Of a stretch of DNA of 54,611 bases, positions 1-8,351 are shown piece by piece. Made by a program: the position numbers and the translations under genes. The DNA lies in NCBI GenBank assembly GCA_014378715.1, contig JACMNE010000151.1, forward strand, positions 1 through 54,611, given 5' to 3'. Each line of letters begins with the position of its first letter. The first letter of the stretch is position 1. The DNA comes from Microbacteriaceae bacterium (lineage in GTDB: Bacteria; Actinomycetota; Actinomycetes; Actinomycetales; Microbacteriaceae). The notes beneath the pieces were generated by a model. The model was not told the origin of the DNA. It searched no databases and worked only from the letters and a program-made list of their open reading frames with translations.

Positions 1-36
1 ATCAGTGGGTTCTGGGTTCAAGTCCCAGGGGGTGCA
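1..36 (+). tRNA. 3' part of a tRNA, probably tRNA-Lys
   Basis: The window opens inside a tRNA gene. Positions 2-6 (TCAGT) fit the 3' strand of an anticodon stem, 7-11 the variable loop, 12-28 a perfect T arm (CTGGG, loop TTCAAGT, CCCAG), 29-35 (GGGGTGC) the 3' acceptor strand and 36 the discriminator A. No CCA is encoded. The anticodon lies outside the window; the TCAGT stem and GGTGCA end resemble actinobacterial tRNA-Lys, so the amino-acid identity is an inference. Confidence 0.7.
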
Positions 37-536
37 CTCCATTTCGGCTCTTGCAGTGAGGAAGCCGTGGCGGCCGCGATCCACCTCCTCGCGTCTCCGG
101 GCGGCGAGGTAGCGGGCGGGAGCGTCGGACTCCTTCTGATCGAGCCCTCCGGAAGGCGTCCATCACCCCGAACGAGGCTTCCGCCCACGAACGTCTGCCA
201 GGCGTTCGAGCAGGCGCCGTAGCATTCGATCTCTTGCTCGAGGCCCTCGTGGGTGAAGGTGACCCGCGTCCCCTGGCCGTCCTCCTTGATGTCGAACCGC
301 ACGGTCGTGCCGTTCCACTCCTGCTTGTCGGCGATGAAGTCGAGGTAGCTGCCCGTGACCTGCCACGCGACGCGACGGGCCGGTCCCAGCTCGGTGACCC
401 GGAAGTCGCTGTAGTGCAACCCGGGCACCACGTAGACGAATTCATCGGCGACCGCGGTGGTCGAGCCTGTGACCCGCCCCCACCACCCGCCGACGTCGCC
501 CGATGCGAGCGAGCGTAATCCCTGTACTTGCATCAT
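18..536 (-). pseudogene. SRPBCC/AHSA1-like domain protein, probably degraded
   Basis: The central part reads like an SRPBCC (AHSA1/START-like) ligand-binding domain: GDVGGWWGRVTGST near the N-terminus, VTELGPARRVAWQV in the middle and CSNAWQTFVGGSL near residue 115. Both ends look damaged. About 20 residues of the usual first strand are missing. After GGSL the frame turns into unrelated Pro/Arg-rich sequence that runs into the tRNA 3' end before stopping. A frameshift near 170 and another near 500 would explain this. The start shown (ATG at 536) lies inside the palindrome that precedes the divergent HxlR gene, 6 nt downstream of a weak -10-like TTTAGT. SRPBCC genes often sit beside small regulators such as HxlR. 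It could still be a short functional protein. Confidence 0.5.
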
Positions 537-550
537 GCAAGCACTAAAAT
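527..550. promoter_or_regulatory. HxlR-type operator with bidirectional promoter
   Basis: CTTGCAT-c-ATGCAAG (527-541) is a perfect 7-bp inverted repeat with a 1-nt spacer. It sits just upstream of TAAAAT (545-550), a good -10 ending 6 nt before the HxlR start at 557. Read leftward, the same AT-rich stretch gives TTTAGT ahead of the SRPBCC ATG, which is itself inside the palindrome. HxlR dimers bind such palindromes, so divergent autoregulation is a reasonable inference. Confidence 0.6.
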
Positions 551-556
551 CGGGAC

Positions 557-1036
557 ATGTTGGGAAAGACCTATGACACGCAGGTGTGCTCCATCGCCCG
601 GTCCCTCGAGCTCGTCGGCGAGCGGTGGAGCCTGCTCATCATCCGTGATGCGCTGTTCGCGGGGGTGACGCGTTTCGGGCACTTCCAGCACAACCTCGGG
701 ATCGCGACGAATGTGCTCACCGCACGGCTGGACGCGTTCGTCGCCAGCGGGATCATGGAGCGCGCGCTCCCCGCCGACTTTGTCCTCACCGCGAAGGGCC
801 GCGCCCTGGCGGTCGCGCTCGTCGCCCTCACCGAGTGGGGGGACGCCTGGGCATCGCCGATCGACCCCCCGATCCTGTACCGGCATGCCGCCTGTGACGG
901 CGGTGCCGTGAATGCCGCGGTGACCTGTGAGGTGTGCGGGGTTGTGCCGGCCGCGGAGGTCGCCGTGCGCATCGGGCCGGGTATGCCCGCCGACTACCTG
1001 ACCGGGCGACGCGGAGGAACCCGCGGCCCGCGGTAG
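557..1036 (+). CDS. HxlR family winged-helix transcriptional regulator
   Basis: A 159-residue protein with the HxlR layout. The N-terminal Cys of the family is present (TQVCSIARSLELVGERWSL), followed by the winged helix (RFGHFQHNLGIATNVLTARL, then the wing FVLTAKGRAL). A second region has CEVCG, and the sequence ends in a basic tail. HxlR proteins are small dimeric regulators that often respond to electrophiles or aromatic compounds through cysteines. The ATG at 557 is 6 nt after the -10 TAAAAT with no Shine-Dalgarno, which suggests a leaderless mRNA. A perfect palindrome at 527-541 is the likely operator. The gene ends 10 nt before the YeiH-like gene, and its stop codon forms part of that gene's own -10. 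Confidence 0.9.
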   Translation: MLGKTYDTQVCSIARSLELVGERWSLLIIRDALFAGVTRFGHFQHNLGIATNVLTARLDAFVASGIMERALPADFVLTAKGRALAVALVALTEWGDAWASPIDPPILYRHAACDGGAVNAAVTCEVCGVVPAAEVAVRIGPGMPADYLTGRRGGTRGPR

Positions 1037-1046
1037 CATCGCCTGA

Positions 1047-2030
1047 GTGTGGCTACCCGGAATTCTCCTCGCCGCCGCGGCCGCACTCCTCGCGCTCGGT
1101 GTGCATCTCGTGGTGCCCTCCGCCCCGCTCCTGACGGTCGCCGTGGTGCTCGGCATCATCGTCGGCCAGCTCCCCGCGGCACGGCCAGCGGTCACGGGCG
1201 TCCTCGCGCCCGGCCTGTCGCTGGCGTCCAAGAGATTCATGCGGATCGGCATCGTGCTGCTGGGCCTCAAGCTCAGCCTCGTGGACATCGCGGGGCTCGG
1301 CTGGGTGACCATCGGCACGACCGTTGCGATCGTGCTCATCACTTTCGTCGGCACGCTCGGCCTCGGGCGCTGGTTCGGCCTGCCCGGGCACCAGCCGTTG
1401 CTGATCGCGACCGGATTCTCCATCTGCGGGGCATCCGCCATCGGGGCTATGAGCGGCGTCGTGCGGGCCAGGGACGAGGAGACCGCCACCCCGGTCGCCC
1501 TCGTGACGCTCTGCGGCACCCTGGCGATCGCGGTGCTGCCGATACTCTGGCATCCGCTCGGCCTCAGCACGATCCAGTTCGGGCACTGGGTCGGCGCCGG
1601 CGTGCACGACGTCGGGCAGGTCGTCGCCACCGCTCAGATTGCCGGGTCGGCGGCGCTGGCCGTTGCCATCGTGGTCAAGCTCACGCGGGTGCTGATGCTC
1701 GCGCCGATCGTCGCCGTCGCCGCGGTGGTCGTGCGCCGCCAGGCCGGTCCGGCCGCCGAGGGCACCGGCTCCCGGCCGCCGCTGGTTCCGCTCTTCGTCG
1801 CCGGCTTCATCGCCGCGATGCTGATCCGTAGCTTCGTGCCGCTCCCCGAGTTCCTGCTGTCGGCAGCGGATGTCGCGCAGACCGCACTGCTCGCGATGGC
1901 GCTCTTCGGGCTCGGCTCCGCCGTGCGGCTCGGCTCGCTGCTGCGCACCGGAGGCCGCGCACTCGCGGTCGGCCTGCTGTCGTGGGTGCTCATCGCCGCG
2001 CTCGCCTTCGGAGCGGTGCAGCTGGCCTGA
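1047..2030 (+). CDS. YeiH/UPF0324 family putative sulfate exporter
   Basis: A 327-residue integral membrane protein with about ten hydrophobic segments. It carries the conserved blocks of the YeiH family (UPF0324, annotated as putative sulfate exporter): FMRIGIVLLGLKLSL, GFSICGASAIGAMSGV, and GVHDVGQVVATAQIAG followed by KLTRVLMLAPIV. The substrate of this family is poorly established. GTG at 1047 is the start. TAGCAT (1034-1039) overlaps the upstream stop and lies 7 nt before it, so the gene may have its own leaderless transcript besides read-through from the HxlR gene. It converges on the monooxygenase gene with an 18-nt gap. Confidence 0.88.
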   Translation: MWLPGILLAAAAALLALGVHLVVPSAPLLTVAVVLGIIVGQLPAARPAVTGVLAPGLSLASKRFMRIGIVLLGLKLSLVDIAGLGWVTIGTTVAIVLITFVGTLGLGRWFGLPGHQPLLIATGFSICGASAIGAMSGVVRARDEETATPVALVTLCGTLAIAVLPILWHPLGLSTIQFGHWVGAGVHDVGQVVATAQIAGSAALAVAIVVKLTRVLMLAPIVAVAAVVVRRQAGPAAEGTGSRPPLVPLFVAGFIAAMLIRSFVPLPEFLLSAADVAQTALLAMALFGLGSAVRLGSLLRTGGRALAVGLLSWVLIAALAFGAVQLA

Positions 2031-2048
2031 GCGCTCGGCACGTACCGC

Positions 2049-2363
2049 CTACAACACCGGCGTGAGCATCGTCAGCGTCGACCCGCCGCCGACCACGAGA
2101 GGCGTGAGGTGCCCGTTGAACACGGCACCGGCCGGGGCGGCGAGGTGCGTGTCGAACGCGGCCTGGTCGCGGTAGATCTCGTAGACGAAGAACGACAGCG
2201 GGTCGGCCTCGAGGCGATGCACATCGAAGCGGATGTTGCCGGGCTCGAGCCTGACGAGGGCCCCGAAGTCACCGATGAGGGCCGCGACGGCATCCCCGTT
2301 GCCTGCGATCGCGGTGAACTCGGCGTAGAGGGCGATGGCGGAGACGGGGATGGTGTCGGTCAT
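2049..2363 (-). CDS. ABM-domain quinol monooxygenase-like protein
   Basis: A 104-residue single-domain protein of the antibiotic biosynthesis monooxygenase (ABM, dimeric alpha-beta barrel) fold. The pattern is ALYAEFTAIAGNGDAVAALI in the first strand and helix, LEPGNIRFDVHR in the middle and FFVYEIYRDQAAFDTHLAAP near residue 75. Family members act as cofactor-free monooxygenases (YgiN type) or heme-degrading enzymes; this one lacks features that tell these apart. It is the last gene of the leftward unit permease - hydrolase - ABM, 39 nt after the hydrolase stop. Its substrate is unknown. Confidence 0.85.
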   Translation of the reverse strand: MTDTIPVSAIALYAEFTAIAGNGDAVAALIGDFGALVRLEPGNIRFDVHRLEADPLSFFVYEIYRDQAAFDTHLAAPAGAVFNGHLTPLVVGGGSTLTMLTPVL

Positions 2364-2402
2364 GGGGCTCCTGAATGATGGCGGCGGATGCGTGCCAACA
2401 GC

Positions 2403-3152
2403 CTAGGGGCGCGTCGCGAACGCCGTGATGAGCGAGGTGAGCTCGGCCGCGACATCCGCGCTCGGCACGGTCGAAGTTCCGTCGCCCGCCTGCGGACCGT
2501 AGTCGCCGAATGACGCGTGGTTCACCCCCGGTAACTCGAGGAACGCGGCATCTGCTGGCAGATCATCGGCGGCGTCCGCGATCTTCTGCGGGGTGCTCAG
2601 GCCGTCGTTCTGCCCGCCGATGCTGAGCACCCGCAGGCCGGTGCCGCTCAGGTCGTTCGCGCAGTAGGAGCCGAGCAGCACGAGTCCGGCGACGCCGGGG
2701 TCGCTCGCGAACTGGCAGGCACGCACCCCGCCGAGCGAGTGCCCGCCGACGAACCAGTGATCGACGTCCGGTGCAAGCCCGGTGAAGCTCGAAGCCGGAC
2801 GCGGGTCGAAGAACGCGAGGTTCAGGAACGGCTTCGGGATCACGACCGTGATCCCGGCGTGCACGAGCCCGGCGAGCTTATACGCGTAGGCGTCGGCCGC
2901 GACCTTCGCGCCGGGCACGAACAGCAGGCCGGTTCCCGTCGCGCCCGCGGTGGGGGTCAGCACCACGGCACTCCCCGTCTGCGAGAAGCGGATGTCAGCG
3001 TCGGCCCTCACCGCTCCGAGCGCGGTCGGCGTGGCGACGGCCACGTCGCCGCACCAGGCGAGGAACCCGGTGAGCGTGAGCAGGACGACGGCGAAGAGCG
3101 CGATGAGCACGCGTTTGCGCACCGGGTGCGGACGGCGTACCCGGTGCGTCAC
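2403..3152 (-). CDS. Membrane-anchored alpha/beta hydrolase
   Basis: A 249-residue protein with a basic N-terminus and one signal-anchor segment (residues 12-32), so the catalytic part probably faces outward. The hydrolase fold shows the nucleophile elbow GGHSLGG (Ser near residue 134), an Asp in GGQNDGLSTP and a His in PGVNHASFGDYG. This completes a Ser-Asp-His triad and resembles the dienelactone-hydrolase-like group. The start is GTG at 3152, overlapping the permease TGA by 4 nt (GTGA), so translation is probably coupled. Being co-transcribed with an amine permease suggests release or processing of the permease substrate, but that is inference. Confidence 0.85.
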   Translation of the reverse strand: MTHRVRRPHPVRKRVLIALFAVVLLTLTGFLAWCGDVAVATPTALGAVRADADIRFSQTGSAVVLTPTAGATGTGLLFVPGAKVAADAYAYKLAGLVHAGITVVIPKPFLNLAFFDPRPASSFTGLAPDVDHWFVGGHSLGGVRACQFASDPGVAGLVLLGSYCANDLSGTGLRVLSIGGQNDGLSTPQKIADAADDLPADAAFLELPGVNHASFGDYGPQAGDGTSTVPSADVAAELTSLITAFATRP

Positions 3153-4675
3153 ACGCTGTCCCGCTCCATCGCGTCATAGCCCTCGACCTGCGGGTCGCGG
3201 TGCACCCCGTCACTCAGGGCATACTCCTCTTCGGGAGACAGCACCAGGCGGTGGCGGCCCCAGAGGGCGAACCCGGCGAGGATCAGGGCGTAGACGATGA
3301 CGATCGCGATGATGGCCGGCTGGAAGGTGGCGTTGAAGAGGAAGCCCAGAAAAATGAGGAACGAGATCGCAGCGGCCGTGATCGCGCCGGGGACACCCCA
3401 CGGGCTGCGGTAGGGGCGGTCGACGTTCGGGTACTTGCGGCGCAGGATGACGAAGGAGACCATCTGCAGAAAGTAGGCGACGACGGCACCCCAGACGGCG
3501 ATGTTGAGGATGATGGCCCCGGCGACCGCCCCGACCCCCTCGTTGACGATGGAGAGGATGTCGAGTGCGAGGAGGGCCAGGAACCCGATGACCGCGCCGA
3601 CGATGAGCGCGACCCAGGGGGTCTGCCGCTTACCGGTGAGGGAGAAGAACTTGGGGTAGTAACCGGCACGGGAGAGCGAGTACATGTTGCGGCCGTAGGC
3701 GAACATGATGCCCTGCAGGGAGGCGAGCAGGCCGATGAGAGCGAACAGGGCGAGGACCGCGGCGAGCTGGTCGCCGACGATGGCCCGGAAGCCGTCGAGG
3801 AGCGGTTCCAGCGACGTGCCGGTCGCCTCGGCCCCCAGGATCCCGGTGTTGAGTACCAGGACGAGCAGGCCCGTCGCGATGAGGGTGGCGCGGGCCCAGA
3901 GCCCCGCCCGGGGGATGTCACGCGACGGATTGTGCGACTCCTCCGCGGCGAGCGGCAGCTCCTCGATGCCGAGGAAGAACCACATGGCGAAGGGGAGGGC
4001 GAACAGGATCGGGAACACCCCGTGCGGGAGGAAGGTGCTCTGGCCGGCGTCCGGCGCGATGTCGAACAGCCTGTCGACGCTGAACAGCCCGGAGACCGCG
4101 GCCATCACCGAGAACACCACGAGGATGCCGATCGAGATGATCGACACGATGATCGCGAATCGGAAGGAGATGTGCGCCCCGGCCGAGTTGAGCCCGATGA
4201 ACACGGCGTAGAGCACGATCCACCAGATCCACATGTTCCCCTGGAGCGAGATCCCCAGCAGTTCGCTCGTGATCCCGTCGGCGTACTGCGCTGAGAAGTA
4301 GACGATGACCGCCGTGGTGGCGACGTACTCGATGGTCTCCGCGAGGCCGGTGACCAGACCACCCCATGGGCCCATCGCCGACCGGGCGAATGAGTAGGCG
4401 CCGCCGGTGTGGGGCATCGCCGCGGCCATCTCGCCGATGCTGAAGATGAGCCCGTAGTACATCACCACGAGGATCGCGAAAGCGATGACCATCCCGCCGA
4501 AGCCGGCGAAGTCGATGCCGAAGTTCCAGCCCGAGAAGTCCCCCGAGATCACGGCGGCGACTGCGAGTCCCCAGAGCCCCCAGACTCCGGCAGTGCGCTT
4601 CAGGCTCCGCTTCTCGAAGTAGCCGTCCGCGGCCCTCTGGTAGGTGACGCCGCTCGTCTTCCTGACATCGCTCAT
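3149..4675 (-). CDS. APC superfamily permease, ethanolamine permease type
   Basis: A 508-residue carrier with about twelve membrane segments. It starts at ATG 4675, preceded by GGGAGC at the right distance; a longer frame to 4735 has no such support. The N-terminal block VISGDFSGWNFGIDFAGFGG and the following GEMAAAMPHTGGAYSFARSA match the ethanolamine permease subfamily of the APC superfamily. Further family blocks include FFLGIEELPLAAEES and a C-terminal GALI-like membrane region. It is divergent from a glutamine-synthetase-like ligase, and the two gene sets together suggest uptake and gamma-glutamylation of ethanolamine or another short amine. The hydrolase gene overlaps its 3' end by 4 nt. 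Confidence 0.88.
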   Translation of the reverse strand: MSDVRKTSGVTYQRAADGYFEKRSLKRTAGVWGLWGLAVAAVISGDFSGWNFGIDFAGFGGMVIAFAILVVMYYGLIFSIGEMAAAMPHTGGAYSFARSAMGPWGGLVTGLAETIEYVATTAVIVYFSAQYADGITSELLGISLQGNMWIWWIVLYAVFIGLNSAGAHISFRFAIIVSIISIGILVVFSVMAAVSGLFSVDRLFDIAPDAGQSTFLPHGVFPILFALPFAMWFFLGIEELPLAAEESHNPSRDIPRAGLWARATLIATGLLVLVLNTGILGAEATGTSLEPLLDGFRAIVGDQLAAVLALFALIGLLASLQGIMFAYGRNMYSLSRAGYYPKFFSLTGKRQTPWVALIVGAVIGFLALLALDILSIVNEGVGAVAGAIILNIAVWGAVVAYFLQMVSFVILRRKYPNVDRPYRSPWGVPGAITAAAISFLIFLGFLFNATFQPAIIAIVIVYALILAGFALWGRHRLVLSPEEEYALSDGVHRDPQVEGYDAMERDSV

Positions 4676-4856
4676 TGCCGCTCCCGGTCTCACAGTCGGA
4701 TGCAGGCAGGCCGCCCGCGTGTTGCTGACGAGCATGGCCCTATTGATACCTGTTGTCTACCTTTGATTTCGATCCATTTACACCTGGCCGAGGACGACGC
4801 GGGACCGCTGTGGTGTAATGGTCGGAATCGCGCAGGATCCGCACAGGAGAGGGACC
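4676..4856. promoter_or_regulatory. Divergent promoter region of the amine catabolic cluster
   Basis: This 181-nt gap separates the leftward permease unit from the rightward ligase operon and must hold both promoters. It contains an AT-richer core at 4741-4785. TTGTCTACCT (4753-4762) partly resembles the TnGTnnnACnA operators of FadR-type GntR regulators, one of which ends the rightward operon. No clean -35/-10 pair stands out by eye. GGAGAGGG (4847-4854) is a strong Shine-Dalgarno for the ligase. Confidence 0.4.
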
Positions 4857-6224
4857 ATGGCAGCTCGCACCGGAATGCTCGCACTGACCGAGCTCACCAC
4901 CATGATCGATCGCGGCGACATCGACACCGTGATCGTCGCGTTCACCGATATGCAGGGCAGGCTCGTCGGCAAGCGCGTCGCAGCGCGGTTCTTCCGCGAC
5001 GAGGTCGCCTCGCACGGTGCCGAGTGCTGCAACTACCTGCTCGCGGTCGACGTGGAGATGAACACCGTCGACGGGTACCGCATCTCCTCCTGGGAGAAGG
5101 GCTACGGCGACATGGCGATGATCCCCGACGTTGCGACCCTGCGCCTGGTGCCGTGGCTCCCCGGCACGGCGCTCGTGATGGCCGACCTCACCTGGCTCGA
5201 CGAGACACCGGTGCGCCCAGCGCCGCGGGAGATCCTGAAGGCGCAGCTCGCGCGGCTCACCGAGCGCGAGCTTGTCGCGCAGATCGGCACCGAGCTCGAG
5301 TTCATCGTCTTCGACGACACCTACCGCCAGGCGTGGGCGAAGGGCTACACGGGCCTGACCCCGGCGACCGACTACAACATCGACTACGCGATCCTGGCCT
5401 CCACGAGGATGGAACCTCTGCTCCGCGACATCCGCAATGGAATGGAAGGCGCCGGGCTCTACTGCGAGGGGGTCAAGGGCGAGTGCAACCTCGGGCAGCA
5501 GGAGATCGCGTTCAAGTACGACGAGGCGCTGATCACCTGCGACAACCACTCGGTCTACAAGAACGGCGCGAAGGAGATCGCCGACCAGCACGGCAAGTCG
5601 CTCACCTTCATGGCGAAGTTCAACGAGCGCGAGGGCAACAGCTGCCACATCCACATCAGCCTGCGCGGAACCGACGGCAGCGCAGTGCTCGCCGACGAAC
5701 ATGCCGAGAATGGAATGTCTCCGCTGTTCCGACATTTCATGGCCGGCCAGCTCGCCGCCATGCGCGAACTCACGCTCTTCTTCGCCCCCAACATCAACTC
5801 GTACAAACGCTACGTCGAGGGCTCGTTCGCCCCCACGGCGGTCGCCTGGGGACTCGACAACCGCACCTGCTCGCTGCGGGTCGTCGGTCGCGGCCACTCC
5901 ATGCGCGTCGAGAACCGGGTGCCCGGCGGGGACGTGAACCAGTACCTCGCCGTCGCGGCGCTCATCGCTGGCGGCCTGTACGGCATCGAGAACGAACTCG
6001 AGCTGGAACCGATGCTCGAGGGCAACGCCTACTCGAGTCAGGCCCGGCGGGTGCCGGCGACCCTGCGCGAAGCGGCCGACCTCTTCGAGCACTCGGCCAT
6101 CGCCCGCGCGGCCTTCGGCGACGATGTCGTCGAGCACTACCTGAACAACGCGCGCATCGAACTCGCCGCCTACGACGCCGCCGTCACCGACTGGGAGCGG
6201 GTGCGTGGCTTTGAGCGGTTCTGA
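4857..6224 (+). CDS. Glutamine synthetase-like gamma-glutamylamine ligase
   Basis: A 455-residue member of the GS superfamily. ATG 4857 is chosen because GGAGAGGG precedes it; an upstream GTG-type extension adds nothing conserved. Catalytic-domain landmarks are GTELEFIVFD, CEGVKGECNLGQQEI (metal-binding Glu residues), GNSCHIHISL (the ATP/metal His), PNINSYKRYVEGSFAPT, and DNRTCSLRV with ENRVPGGDVNQY. The adenylylation motif of housekeeping GSI (NLYDLPPE) is absent. Enzymes of this type (PuuA, actinobacterial GlnA3/GlnA4) join glutamate to putrescine or ethanolamine. The divergent ethanolamine-type permease and the dehydrogenases downstream favour ethanolamine, similar to Streptomyces GlnA4, but polyamines cannot be excluded. 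Confidence 0.88.
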   Translation: MAARTGMLALTELTTMIDRGDIDTVIVAFTDMQGRLVGKRVAARFFRDEVASHGAECCNYLLAVDVEMNTVDGYRISSWEKGYGDMAMIPDVATLRLVPWLPGTALVMADLTWLDETPVRPAPREILKAQLARLTERELVAQIGTELEFIVFDDTYRQAWAKGYTGLTPATDYNIDYAILASTRMEPLLRDIRNGMEGAGLYCEGVKGECNLGQQEIAFKYDEALITCDNHSVYKNGAKEIADQHGKSLTFMAKFNEREGNSCHIHISLRGTDGSAVLADEHAENGMSPLFRHFMAGQLAAMRELTLFFAPNINSYKRYVEGSFAPTAVAWGLDNRTCSLRVVGRGHSMRVENRVPGGDVNQYLAVAALIAGGLYGIENELELEPMLEGNAYSSQARRVPATLREAADLFEHSAIARAAFGDDVVEHYLNNARIELAAYDAAVTDWERVRGFERF

Positions 6225-6939
6225 GATGCGCGCGCCGATCATCGGCATCACCACCTACCTCGAGCAGGCGCAGACCGGGGTGTGGGACGTGCGGGCCGCG
6301 TTCCTCCCTGAGGTCTACCTCGAGTCCGTCACCTCCGCAGGCGGGATCGCGGTGCTCCTGCCGCCGCAACCGGTCAGCGAGGAGATTATCGACCGGGTGC
6401 TCGACTCGATTGACGGCCTCGTGCTGAGCGGGGGAGCGGATGTCGACCCCGCGCTCTACGGGGAGGCGCCGCACAAGGCGACCGCCGCCCCCCGCACCGA
6501 CCGTGACACCTGGGAGACCGCACTCATCCGCCGCGCCGTCGAACGGAAGGTGCCCTTCCTCGGCATCTGCCGCGGCGCGCAGCTGCTCAACGTGGCCCTC
6601 GGCGGTACTCTGCACCAGCACCTGCCCGACATCGTCGGGAGCGAGAAGTATCAGCCGGCTCCGGCGGAGTTCGGCCCGGTCGGGGTCTTCGTCAGCCGGG
6701 AGAGCCGCCTCGGCGGGGTGCTCGGACGCACCGCGCTGAACCTCAACGTGCAGTGCTATCACCACCAGGCCCTCGACCGGGTCGCCGATGGCCTCACGGT
6801 CACCGCGCTCTCGGAGGACGGCATCATCGAGGCCGTCGAGCTCGCCGACGTGCCGTTCGGCATCGCCGTGCAGTGGCACCCGGAGCAGGACGCCGCGGAC
6901 CGCCGCCTGTTCGCCGGACTCGTCGAGGCCGCACGATGA
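6205..6939 (+). CDS. Gamma-glutamyl-gamma-aminobutyrate hydrolase family (PuuD-like)
   Basis: A class I glutamine-amidotransferase-like hydrolase of 244 residues. The catalytic nucleophile lies in FLGICRGAQLLNVALGGTL (motif GxCRGxQ) and the His-Glu pair in IAVQWHPEQD near the C-terminus. LVLSGGADVDPALYGE is another family block. It should cleave the gamma-glutamyl amide formed upstream and return glutamate. GTG 6205 has GGGAG about 8 nt upstream and overlaps the ligase by 20 nt; ATG 6226, directly after the ligase stop, is an equally family-like start. The aldehyde dehydrogenase gene overlaps its end by 4 nt. Confidence 0.88.
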   Translation: MALSGSEMRAPIIGITTYLEQAQTGVWDVRAAFLPEVYLESVTSAGGIAVLLPPQPVSEEIIDRVLDSIDGLVLSGGADVDPALYGEAPHKATAAPRTDRDTWETALIRRAVERKVPFLGICRGAQLLNVALGGTLHQHLPDIVGSEKYQPAPAEFGPVGVFVSRESRLGGVLGRTALNLNVQCYHHQALDRVADGLTVTALSEDGIIEAVELADVPFGIAVQWHPEQDAADRRLFAGLVEAAR

Positions 6940-8351
6940 CCGCCCCCGCACCGACCGCCCCCGCACCGACAGTCACCACGCTGGTCAACCCGGCCGACGA
7001 GACCGTCATCGGCACGGTCGAGCACACCACCTGGGAAGGCGTCGACGAGGCCGTCCCCCGCGCGACCATGGCGCAGGTCGGCTGGGCCGCGCTCGCCCCG
7101 GCCGAGCGCGCCGCAGCGCTGCGGCGCTTCGCCGCCGCCGTGGACGCCGCGGTCGAGGGGCTCGCCGCGCTCGAAACGCGCAACTCCGGGCATCCGCTCA
7201 CGCAGTCGAGGTGGGAGGCCAGCCACGTGCGCGACGTGCTCACCTACTACTCGGCCGCCCCCGAGCGGATGATCGGACAGCAGATCCCCGTCGCCGGCGG
7301 CATCGACGTGACCTTCCTCGAGCCGATCGGGGTCATCGGCATCATCGTGCCGTGGAACTTCCCATTGACGATCGCGAGCTGGGGCTTCGCGCCGGCGCTC
7401 GCCGCGGGCAACGCCGTCATCATCAAGCCGGCCGAGTGGACCCCGCTGACCGCCATCCGGCTCGCCGGCATCGCGCTCGAGTCCGGGTTGCCTGCCGGGC
7501 TCTTCCAGGTGCTGCCCGGCCGCGGCTCCGTCGTCGGGGAGCGACTCGTCGCCCACCCCGGCGTGGGCAAGATCGTCTTCACCGGCTCGACCGAGACCGG
7601 TCAGAAGGTCATGGCGGGCTGCGCGGCAAACGTCAAGGCCGTGACGCTCGAACTCGGCGGCAAGAGCGCGAACGTGGTCTTCGCCGACTCCGACCTCGAG
7701 CTCGCCGCCGCCACGGCGCCCTACGCCGTCTTCGAGAACGCGGGGCAGGACTGCTGCGCGCGCAGCCGCATCCTCGTGCAGGAGTCGGTGTTCGACCGCT
7801 TCCTCGAGCTGATGGAGCCCGCCGTGAAGGGCGTCGTCGTCGGGGCGCCGACAGACGAGGCCACCGAGATGGGCCCGCTCGTCTCGAAGGCTCACTTCGA
7901 CAAGGTCGCGTCCTATCTCGACGACGACGCCAGGATCGCGTTCCGCGGCACGGCGCCGAGCGGTCCCGGGTTCTGGTTCGCGCCGACCGTGCTGCTGCCG
8001 ACATCCGCTGACGACCGCGCCGTCACCGACGAGATTTTCGGACCCGTCGTCACGGTGCAGAGCTTCCGCGACGAGGCGCACGCGATCGAGCTCGCGAACG
8101 CGAGCAGGTACGGGCTTTCCGGGTCGATCTGGACCCGCGACCTCGGGCGCGCGCTGCGGGTCACCCGCGGCATCGCCAGCGGCAACCTCTCGGTCAACTC
8201 GCACTCCTCGGTGCGCTACTCCACCCCATTCGGCGGGTTCAAGCAGAGCGGCATCGGCCGCGAGCTCGGACCCGACGCCGCTGCGGCATTCACCGAGACC
8301 AAGAACGTGTTCATTTCCACCGCTGCCAGCTCAACCGAGGGGACCCCATGA
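6936..8351 (+). CDS. NAD(P)-dependent aldehyde dehydrogenase
   Basis: A 471-residue enzyme of the ALDH superfamily. It has the cofactor-binding block IVPWNFPLTIASWGFAPAL, the turn GKIVFTGSTETG, the general base Glu in LELGGKSAN and the catalytic Cys273 in ENAGQDCCARSR. The C-terminal block SVRYSTPFGGFKQSGIGRE is also typical. ATG 6936 overlaps the hydrolase stop (ATGA). Its place between a gamma-glutamyl hydrolase and an SDR suggests oxidation of a gamma-glutamyl aldehyde, as PuuC does in the putrescine pathway. A Pro/Ala/Thr-rich stretch of about 12 residues at the N-terminus precedes the conserved part. Confidence 0.92.
   Translation: MTAPAPTAPAPTVTTLVNPADETVIGTVEHTTWEGVDEAVPRATMAQVGWAALAPAERAAALRRFAAAVDAAVEGLAALETRNSGHPLTQSRWEASHVRDVLTYYSAAPERMIGQQIPVAGGIDVTFLEPIGVIGIIVPWNFPLTIASWGFAPALAAGNAVIIKPAEWTPLTAIRLAGIALESGLPAGLFQVLPGRGSVVGERLVAHPGVGKIVFTGSTETGQKVMAGCAANVKAVTLELGGKSANVVFADSDLELAAATAPYAVFENAGQDCCARSRILVQESVFDRFLELMEPAVKGVVVGAPTDEATEMGPLVSKAHFDKVASYLDDDARIAFRGTAPSGPGFWFAPTVLLPTSADDRAVTDEIFGPVVTVQSFRDEAHAIELANASRYGLSGSIWTRDLGRALRVTRGIASGNLSVNSHSSVRYSTPFGGFKQSGIGRELGPDAAAAFTETKNVFISTAASSTEGTP

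Noticed and set aside
2-445. 147-residue minus-strand frame ending in GVHPLGLEPRTH
   Set aside because: The ending is the familiar translation of a tRNA gene 3' end and the rest is an out-of-frame reading of the SRPBCC remnant.
4676-4735. Longer permease start at 4735
   Set aside because: The added 20 residues are not conserved, and ATG 4675 has a good ribosome site; the longer form would also consume most of the divergent promoter gap.
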